This document shows, in pieces, positions 1 through 5,018 of a stretch of 5,018 nt of DNA. The notes below the pieces were generated by a model that saw only the letters and a program-made list of their open reading frames with translations, was not told the DNA's origin and did no database searches. The translations under genes and the position numbers were made by a program. Each line of letters begins with the position of its first letter. The first letter of the stretch is position 1. The stretch is taken from NCBI GenBank assembly GCA_016764155.1, contig JAESSK010000202.1, positions 1-5,018 of the forward strand, in the 5' to 3' direction. Origin of the DNA: Rhizobiaceae bacterium (GTDB lineage: Bacteria; Pseudomonadota; Alphaproteobacteria; Rhizobiales; Rhizobiaceae).

Positions 1-632
1 GCACCCTTCCATTCGGCATCGTAATTTTCTTTGTGATGGGGCTGATTCTACTGGGGGTCGCAACCCCATCGGAGGCAGCCGCTTCCGGCGTGTTGGGCGC
101 AATTGTAACGGCACTGATCTATAAGCGCCTAACGAAAGAACTGATTTGGGAATCTCTAAAATCTGCGGTGGGCATCAGTTCGATGATCATGTTGATTGTC
201 GCAAGTTCAAAACTATTTGGACAATTATTGTCCTCTCTGGGAGCAACCGCTGGCCTAATCGATTTTGTCGGAAACCTTCAAATCGAGGGCTGGATGATGT
301 TCGTCGTGCTGATGCTAGTTCCATTGATTTTATGCATGTTCATCGACCAGTTTGCATTCCTCTTATTGGCAATCCCTCTTTATGAACCAATCATTCGAAC
401 CTACGGCTTTGATCCCATGTGGTTTTGGACCTTGTTCCTCATCAACCTCACCATCGGCAGCATCACACCGCCCTTTGGCTACACGCTCTTCGCACTCAAG
501 GGGGCCGCAAAAAACGTCCCGCTAAACGAGATTTACAAAAGTGCATGGCCTGTTGTGGCAATCTTTCTAATTGGCCTCGTACTGTTTTCGATCTTCCCGA
601 AACTGATAACAGCGCTCCCTTCCCTGCTATGA
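1..632 (+). CDS. dctM: TRAP transporter large permease subunit, DctM family (5'-truncated)
   Basis: The frame is open from base 3 to the TGA at 630-632 and gives 209 residues. Family members are usually about 430 residues, so this is roughly the C-terminal half; the start lies left of the window. DctM is the inner-membrane channel subunit of tripartite ATP-independent periplasmic transporters. It works with a small DctQ subunit and a periplasmic DctP binding protein, driven by ion gradients. Visible signatures are the GVATPSEAAASG motif (residues 18-29 of the fragment) and ITPPFGYTLFALKG (about 154-167), both typical of DctM. Strongly hydrophobic segments fall near residues 3-20, 56-75, 97-113, 115-127, 140-157 and 182-198. 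The C-terminus ends in PSLL. The TPPFG-x-x-LF-x-LKG pattern would suit the mannitol/chloroaromatic-type large-permease branch, but that subfamily call is weak and the substrate is unknown. The stop codon overlaps the start of the following hydrolase, so the two are probably co-transcribed. The symbol is used at family level only. Confidence 0.93.
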   Translation, partial: TLPFGIVIFFVMGLILLGVATPSEAAASGVLGAIVTALIYKRLTKELIWESLKSAVGISSMIMLIVASSKLFGQLLSSLGATAGLIDFVGNLQIEGWMMFVVLMLVPLILCMFIDQFAFLLLAIPLYEPIIRTYGFDPMWFWTLFLINLTIGSITPPFGYTLFALKGAAKNVPLNEIYKSAWPVVAIFLIGLVLFSIFPKLITALPSLL

Positions 633-1627
633 CAAAACAGCCATCCATTGATGATGAAGTCCAAAGAATGGAACATCGCGTACAATCATCAAGCGACCCA
701 TCGCTGCAACTTTATTTGAGGGAACGCAGGCCTGCCAATTTGGCTTCGCGGCACTCGGTTCCTCTATTGCTGGTCCATGGGGCAACCATCCCGAGCGTAT
801 TGTGGGATAATCCCTTGCCCGGCTGGTCTTGGATGGACCGTTTGGCAATGGACGGGTTTCACGTATTTGCAGTCGACCTTCGAGGCTATGGACGTTCAAG
901 CCAACCGGAGAGTTTCGATCATCCACCACATGAGAATGCCCCCTATGCACGAGCAGGCGATGTAACGCAGGATGTCATCGACGCAATCGATTTCATATTA
1001 GCTCGTAGCGATGCAATGCAAGTTGATTTATTGGGCGGCTCATGGGGATCAATAATTTGCGGAAAATTGGTTGCAGAGAATCCAAAAATCAATATTCGCC
1101 GCTTGGTATTATACGCACCGCTTTATAGCGAAACCCAAAAACGCCCGGACTGGCTGAGTACGTCCGTTGCTCCCCTAGCCGCATCTTTGGGCGCATATAG
1201 AAACGTTGCCCCAGAACAATTAAAGCACCGATGGGACGCAGAAATTCCGGTGCAGGATAAGTCGCTTTGGCGTCCTGATGGCATTCTTGAAGCCCTAACA
1301 GACAATTGTATTGAGGATGACAACCGGGATGGTCATACGGGGCGCCCTGATTTTCGAGTACCCAATGGCACGATTGCCGATCTACACGAAGTTTATGATG
1401 GTAAGCCATTGTATAATAGCAATAATATCAATGTTCCCACCTTGTTAATTCGGGGATCGCACGACCCTGTCTCCACCCACGAAGACGCATCCCGTTTGCT
1501 CAATAGTCTAAAATCAAACGTCAAACGCTATGTGGTGGTGGAAAACGGCGCGCACTTCATGATTGCTGAAAATAAAATCGACGAAGTGCATGCGTCAATC
1601 ACCGGATTTCTTGCCGAGACATCCTGA
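629..1627 (+). CDS. alpha/beta-fold hydrolase, substrate unknown
   Basis: This encodes a complete 332-residue protein. Visible alpha/beta-hydrolase elements, in order: the LLLVHGA strand and oxyanion region (residues 46-52), VDLRGYGRSS (82-91), the nucleophile elbow GGSWGS with Ser138, the acid in RGSHDP (Asp279), and the catalytic His309 in NGAHF. A cap-like insertion lies between about 165 and 260. There is no signal peptide or membrane segment, so it should be cytoplasmic. GGSWGS also occurs in prolyl iminopeptidases (family S33), but the HGGPG motif expected there is replaced by HGATIP, so I do not assign that activity. Esterase, lactonase, amidase or C-C hydrolase all remain possible. 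The ATG at 629 overlaps the permease stop as ATGA, and I see no Shine-Dalgarno before it, which favours translational coupling. The frame stays open upstream, but only inside the permease gene. An alternative ATG at 668 would remove 13 residues before the conserved fold. The linkage suggests the hydrolase acts on the transporter's cargo or a product of it. Confidence 0.9.
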   Translation: MTKQPSIDDEVQRMEHRVQSSSDPSLQLYLRERRPANLASRHSVPLLLVHGATIPSVLWDNPLPGWSWMDRLAMDGFHVFAVDLRGYGRSSQPESFDHPPHENAPYARAGDVTQDVIDAIDFILARSDAMQVDLLGGSWGSIICGKLVAENPKINIRRLVLYAPLYSETQKRPDWLSTSVAPLAASLGAYRNVAPEQLKHRWDAEIPVQDKSLWRPDGILEALTDNCIEDDNRDGHTGRPDFRVPNGTIADLHEVYDGKPLYNSNNINVPTLLIRGSHDPVSTHEDASRLLNSLKSNVKRYVVVENGAHFMIAENKIDEVHASITGFLAETS

Positions 1628-1870
1628 GAAAACATACCTCCCGAAGGCAGGAATGGATTGATAGCATCACCTGCAAAAATGGTCTCTATCCTGCATCTTG
1701 TCGATGGAACTGAGTAGCGTTGCAAAATCCATTGCGTTGCCATTCGGCCATTGATTAGATTTATGGGCGCAACATTGCCGTCCGATTCAAACAGGAAAAT
1801 GGGCGATTGGCGTCGACGTTTTTGCTAGTAAATTTGAATACAATTGATAAGAAATTGGCACCCTAAATTC

Positions 1871-1910
1871 AAGATTGATCTCAAGCCAAATGAAGCCGTA
1901 GATCAAACTT
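1871..1910. repeat. 11-bp imperfect inverted repeat, candidate operator or hairpin
   Basis: The arms AAGATTGATCT (1871-1881) and AGATCAAACTT (1900-1910) are reverse complements at 10 of 11 positions, including a perfect inner 7-bp TTGATCT/AGATCAA. They flank an 18-base spacer. The spacer holds AAGCC twice, at 1883-1887 and 1893-1897, exactly 10 bases apart. It lies about 207 bases upstream of the flavoprotein start. It could be a binding site for a dimeric regulator or an RNA stem-loop. It is not followed by a T-run, so it is not an intrinsic terminator. TTGAT/ATCAA halves recall FNR-type sites, but the spacing is far too wide for one. Confidence 0.4.
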
Positions 1911-2105
1911 ACATTGCCGCTAAATTAGAACATGACATCATTTGCATTCACTTGAGAATGGGAGAAAATTAGCATCCTCCATCCATACGACTATAGCATG
2001 ACAGCAACAGCCCAGATTTCAATTGCTAATTTGTTCATACAATGTTGGTATCATTTTTAAGCACTCTACGTTTTTCAGATGCGTGTTTAGGCAATAGGTA
2101 ACGAG

Positions 2106-2111
2106 TATAAT
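2106..2111 (+). promoter_or_regulatory. consensus -10 (TATAAT) immediately before the flavoprotein start
   Basis: TATAAT matches the sigma-70-type -10 consensus at every base and ends 5 bases before the ATG at 2117, so transcription would begin at or within a base or two of that ATG. The corresponding -35 window (about 2082-2089) holds only GTGTTTA-like sequence, a poor match. No strong Shine-Dalgarno lies before the ATG; the nearest purine-rich stretch is AGGTAACGAG at 2096-2105. The combination is compatible with a leaderless mRNA. A chance match in A+T-rich DNA is the main alternative. Confidence 0.35.
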
Positions 2112-2116
2112 TCGCT

Positions 2117-3886
2117 ATGGAACCGACCAATATATCTGACCCGACCCACTTTCATAAAGTGGTTGATTGCCAGTATGCTTGCCCGGCGCATACACCGGTA
2201 CCTGAATATATTCGTTTAATTTTAGCCCGACGCTATACAGACAGTTACATGGTGAACTGGGAAGCCAATGTCTTTCCCGGTATTTTGGGACGCGTTTGTG
2301 ACCGTCCATGCGAACCTGCATGTCGCCGCCAGCGGATCGAAGAAGAGCCCGTAGCAATTTGTCGTCTAAAACGTGTGGCCGCCGATAATAAGGGAGATAT
2401 TACCGATCGGCTCCCCAAAATTCCGACCAAGAAAAATGGCAAAAAGCTTGCCTTGCTTGGTGGTGGCCCCGCATCCCTGACCGTTGCACGCGATTTGATG
2501 CCTCTGGGCTATGAGATAACTTTGTTTGAACGCGATAGTCGCGCTGGCGGCATGATGCGCACGCAAATCCCGACCTTTCGACTGCCTGAAGAAACCATCA
2601 ATTCAGAAGTGAATATCGTACTGGATATGGGTGTTGAAACCCGTTTCGGCAAAGAGCTGACTAGCATGAAAGAGGTTCTCGACGAAGGCTTTGATGTCGT
2701 ATTCGTTGGAACCGGAGCCCCCAGCGGACGCCCCCTTAATATGCCGGGTCTGGAAGACGCAGGCGACCATGTGCAAATCGGCATTGAGTGGTTGGCTGGC
2801 GTCACATTTGAACACATTGAAAAGGCACCAAAACGTGTGATCGTCCTTGGCGGTGGAAATACCGCGATGGACTGCACTCGCACAGCGCTTCGTCTTGGTG
2901 CCAAGGACGTAAAGGCAATCGTGCGCTCGTCCTATGATGAGATGAAATCCTCCCCATGGGAGCGTGAAGACGCCATGGCCGAGAAAATCACCATCATTCC
3001 CAATCATTCACCGCTTCGCTATGTGGTCGAAGACGGTAAATTTATCGGCGTGGAATTTGACCGGGTTGAAACCAGCTGGGACAAGGGCAAGCGGAAACTG
3101 ATCTCAACCGGCGAAGATCCGGTTCTGGTTGAATGCGATCTTGTTTTGGTGGCAATCGGTCAGGACGCCACCTTCCCTTGGATTGAACGCAATATCGGCA
3201 TTGAGTTCGATGACTGGGGCATGGCCGTTGTCAACAAAGAGACATTCCAAACCAGCAATGAAAAAGTATTCTTCGGTGGCGATGCAGCCTTCGGTCCCGA
3301 AAACATCATTACAGCAGTTGCCCAAGGCCATATTGCAGGTGCAGCCATTCATCGGTTCCTACAGGATGGAAAGGACGTCAATGACGTGCCCGGCGGGCAC
3401 TATTCCATCGCTTCGCAAAAAATGGGCATTCACGAATGGTCCTATCAGTCGGTTATTTCCGATGATCTACGCAATAATGTACCAATCATCGATCTGGACG
3501 AAGCGCTTAAAAACCTCTTCGCAGAAGTTGAACTTGGATTCGATGAAAAACTTGCTTTGAGTGAAGCTGCCAGATGTTTGAACTGCGATGTTCAAACGGT
3601 GTTTTTTGAAGAAAAATGCATCGAATGCGTGGCTTGTGAAGACATCTGCCCGATGGATTGCATCAACTTCATCGAAAACGGCACTGAAACCAATCTACGC
3701 GCCCATTTGAAAGTTCCGGCCCTCGAAAGTGACCGGGATATCTACGTCTCCGACGCCTTGAAGAGTAAAAAAATCATGGTGAAAGACGAAGACGTCTGCC
3801 TCCATTGCGGGCTTTGCGCCGAGCGATGTCCGACCGGGGCATGGGATATGCAAAAATTTCTGTTCAACGCACACCAGGCCACGTGA
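2117..3886 (+). CDS. GltD-like FAD/NAD(P)H oxidoreductase with C-terminal 2x[4Fe-4S] ferredoxin domain; electron-transfer subunit of a 2-oxoacid oxidoreductase
   Basis: This complete 589-residue protein probably transfers electrons between NAD(P)(H) and the adjacent 2-oxoacid oxidoreductase in the cytoplasm. Its N-terminal iron-sulfur region is related to the glutamate synthase small subunit, with Cys18 and Cys22 (CQYACPAHTPVPEYI), Cys61, Cys65 and Cys69 (CDRPCEPAC), and Cys82. The FAD-binding Rossmann motif GGGPAS is at 115-120, with Glu138 ending the second strand. The NAD(P)-binding motif GGGNTAMD is at 245-252, with Arg270 a possible NADP 2'-phosphate contact. A second FAD signature, GGDA, is at 387-390. 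RCLNC (Cys487, Cys490) leads into two ferredoxin motifs: Cys501, 504, 507, 511 and Cys561, 564, 567, 571. The start is well fixed, because an in-frame TAA at 2108-2110 lies just upstream and the next Met (45) lies beyond the first cysteines. Its TGA shares one base with the korA-type ATG. It is not a standard GltD: GltD lacks this C-terminal ferredoxin domain, and no glutamate synthase large subunit is nearby. Confidence 0.9.
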   Translation: MEPTNISDPTHFHKVVDCQYACPAHTPVPEYIRLILARRYTDSYMVNWEANVFPGILGRVCDRPCEPACRRQRIEEEPVAICRLKRVAADNKGDITDRLPKIPTKKNGKKLALLGGGPASLTVARDLMPLGYEITLFERDSRAGGMMRTQIPTFRLPEETINSEVNIVLDMGVETRFGKELTSMKEVLDEGFDVVFVGTGAPSGRPLNMPGLEDAGDHVQIGIEWLAGVTFEHIEKAPKRVIVLGGGNTAMDCTRTALRLGAKDVKAIVRSSYDEMKSSPWEREDAMAEKITIIPNHSPLRYVVEDGKFIGVEFDRVETSWDKGKRKLISTGEDPVLVECDLVLVAIGQDATFPWIERNIGIEFDDWGMAVVNKETFQTSNEKVFFGGDAAFGPENIITAVAQGHIAGAAIHRFLQDGKDVNDVPGGHYSIASQKMGIHEWSYQSVISDDLRNNVPIIDLDEALKNLFAEVELGFDEKLALSEAARCLNCDVQTVFFEEKCIECVACEDICPMDCINFIENGTETNLRAHLKVPALESDRDIYVSDALKSKKIMVKDEDVCLHCGLCAERCPTGAWDMQKFLFNAHQAT

Positions 3887-5018
3887 TGGTAAAACAGATC
3901 AAGTCAGTAAACGAGTTTGTCATCCGCTTCGCCAATACCAATGGCACAGGCTCAGCAAGCGCCAATGCAATGTTTGCCAAGGCGCTGTTTCGAATGGGGA
4001 TACCCGTAAGCCCGACCAACATATTCCCTTCCAATATTCAAGGCATGCCCACATGGTATGACGTTCGCATCAGCGAGAAAAACTATCTGGCACGCCGCGA
4101 GGGCGGACCCGATATCGTTGTCGCGATGAATTCCCAAAGCATGAGAGATGATGTTGAAATTGTCGAACCGGGCGGATTTTTCTTCTACGATTCCACCAAG
4201 GAAATCGACCCGCGCTTAATCCGTAGGGATATCACTTATCTTGGCATGCCGATTTCTGAAATTTGCCTGCGTGAATATACCGACCCGCGCCTGCGCCAGC
4301 TATTTAAAAATGTCATTTACGTGGGCGCTTTGGCGGCACTTTTGGATATGGAATTTTCAATTCTAAAGAGCCTTGTTGCCGATCAGTTTAAGGGAAAAGA
4401 AAAACTGGTAGCACCCAATGTTCACGCGCTGGAACTGGGTTACCAATATGCCAAATCCCATTTCAACTGCCCGCTTTCTATTCGGGTGAAGCGTTCTGAT
4501 AAAGTAGGCGACCGTATTTTGATCGATGGCAATACCGCAGCCGGTCTTGGCGCGGTATATGGCGGCGCGACAGTGGTTGGCTGGTATCCGATAACGCCGA
4601 GCACGTCGGTTGTTGAAAGTTTTGAAAAATACTGCAATCGGCTAAGAATTGATCCGGCATCGGGCAAAAAGAATTTTGCCATCATGCAGGCCGAGGACGA
4701 ACTTGCCGCCATCGGCATCGCGATTGGTGCTGGCTGGAACGGAGCACGTTCCTTCACTGCCACAAGTGGTCCTGGCATATCCTTGATGGGCGAATTTCTG
4801 GGACTGGCATATTTTGCCGAAATTCCATTTGTGCTGATGAATATCCAGCGCGCTGGCCCCTCCACCGGAATACCAACCCGTACCCAACAATCAGACGTTT
4901 TGACCTGCGCTTATGCGTCCCACGGCGACACCAAACAAATATTGCTGTTCCCCTCCTCACCCAAAGAATGCTTCGATATGAGTGCCGAAGCATTCGATCT
5001 GGCGGAACGCCTACAAAC
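3886..5018 (+). CDS. korA: 2-oxoacid:acceptor (ferredoxin-type) oxidoreductase, fused gamma-alpha subunit, KorA type (3'-truncated)
   Basis: The frame runs from ATG 3886 to the right edge without a stop and gives 377 residues. Fused gamma-alpha subunits are usually about 560-620 residues, so about a third is missing. The enzyme class oxidatively decarboxylates a 2-oxoacid with CoA, or carboxylates acyl-CoA in reverse. The N-terminal gamma domain (about 10-195) begins VIRFANTNGTGSASAN, where homologues usually have a glycine-rich GxGGQG loop. The alpha (pyrimidine-type) domain starts near 210. It shows YPITPSTS (234-241), the acidic QAEDELAAIG (268-277) expected near the TPP aminopyrimidine, TSGPG (293-297), and QRAGPSTGIPTRTQQSD (321-337). 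These are strong family signatures. Iron-sulfur ligands and the TPP diphosphate site should be on separate subunits: the upstream flavoprotein and an expected beta subunit downstream. The 1-base TGATG overlap implies translational coupling with the flavoprotein. 2-Oxoglutarate is the likeliest substrate by analogy with Kor systems; pyruvate or branched-chain or aryl oxoacids are not excluded, so the symbol is provisional. Confidence 0.9.
   Translation, partial: MVKQIKSVNEFVIRFANTNGTGSASANAMFAKALFRMGIPVSPTNIFPSNIQGMPTWYDVRISEKNYLARREGGPDIVVAMNSQSMRDDVEIVEPGGFFFYDSTKEIDPRLIRRDITYLGMPISEICLREYTDPRLRQLFKNVIYVGALAALLDMEFSILKSLVADQFKGKEKLVAPNVHALELGYQYAKSHFNCPLSIRVKRSDKVGDRILIDGNTAAGLGAVYGGATVVGWYPITPSTSVVESFEKYCNRLRIDPASGKKNFAIMQAEDELAAIGIAIGAGWNGARSFTATSGPGISLMGEFLGLAYFAEIPFVLMNIQRAGPSTGIPTRTQQSDVLTCAYASHGDTKQILLFPSSPKECFDMSAEAFDLAERLQ

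Larger units (their letters stand above)
1628..2116. other. intergenic region, no gene seen
   Basis: These 489 bases separate the transporter/hydrolase pair from the oxidoreductase pair. Neither strand gives a reading frame with recognisable protein character, and the stretch is visibly richer in A+T than its flanks. I see no tRNA, rRNA, riboswitch or transposon remnant. There is no convincing intrinsic terminator after the hydrolase; the only small hairpin, at 1637-1651, has a mismatch and no T-run. Features that stand out are the inverted repeat at 1871-1910 and the TATAAT at 2106-2111. The length and base composition fit a regulatory region for the downstream oxidoreductase operon. Confidence 0.7.

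Noticed and set aside
419..628. In-frame upstream extension of the hydrolase into the permease gene
   Set aside because: It would overlap 210 bases of clearly coding DctM sequence and its translation has no family character. The ATG at 629 with an ATGA overlap is far more natural.
1637..1651. Small hairpin CCTCCC-GAA-GGCAGG just after the hydrolase, as a possible terminator
   Set aside because: The stem is only six base pairs long with an internal mismatch, and no T-run follows.
1528..1743. Minus-strand open frame containing a GDA-like string that faintly recalls a flavin monooxygenase motif
   Set aside because: It overlaps the conserved C-terminal end of the hydrolase, has no continuation of the expected family sequence, and lacks any supporting context. 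The resemblance is too short to mean anything.
1811..1824. CGTCGACG palindrome followed by TTTTT
   Set aside because: An 8-base perfect palindrome has no loop and cannot form a stable hairpin. Extending it gives no further pairing, so it is not a terminator.
1856..1871. TGGCAC followed by TTCA, resembling a sigma-54 -24/-12 promoter
   Set aside because: The -24 half is good, but the -12 half reads TC where GC is required, and it lies about 245 bases from the next start codon with no visible activator site.
4440..4993. Several long minus-strand open frames across the korA region
   Set aside because: They lie opposite strongly conserved KorA motifs on the + strand, have no recognisable protein character, and overlap one another in different frames, as expected of antisense shadows.

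Overview
This window looks like part of an alphaproteobacterial chromosome, probably marine or aquatic. The reasons are moderate GC content, a TRAP transporter, and an alphaproteobacterial-looking pairing of a GltD-like flavoprotein with a 2-oxoacid oxidoreductase. This placement is an inference from gene content and protein style; no phylogenetic marker is present. All supported genes are on the + strand, in two closely packed pairs separated by about 490 bases of non-coding DNA.

Left pair (1-1627): the C-terminal half of a TRAP transporter large permease (DctM family), cut off by the window's left edge, overlaps by 4 bases (ATGA) with a complete 332-residue alpha/beta hydrolase. The simplest reading is uptake of an organic acid or related anion coupled to intracellular hydrolysis of an ester, amide or C-C bond. 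The substrate cannot be read from the sequence.

Middle (1628-2116): no convincing gene. It is A+T-richer than the flanks. It holds an 11-bp imperfect inverted repeat at 1871-1910 and ends in a consensus TATAAT only 5 bases before the next start codon, which suggests a leaderless transcript.

Right pair (2117-5018): a 589-residue GltD-like FAD/NAD(P)H oxidoreductase with a C-terminal 2x[4Fe-4S] ferredoxin domain overlaps by 1 base (TGATG) with a fused gamma-alpha subunit of a 2-oxoacid:acceptor oxidoreductase (KorA type), which runs off the right edge. A beta (TPP-binding) subunit is expected just downstream. Together they look like a CoA- and TPP-dependent 2-oxoacid oxidoreductase with its own nicotinamide-coupling subunit. 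It would interconvert 2-oxoacid + CoA with acyl-CoA + CO2 and pass electrons to or from NAD(P)(H) directly instead of through free ferredoxin. This resembles the three-subunit 2-oxoglutarate:NADP+ oxidoreductase described in Azoarcus evansii. It is the most interesting system in the window, though not wholly unprecedented. No mobile elements, RNA genes or CRISPR arrays were seen.
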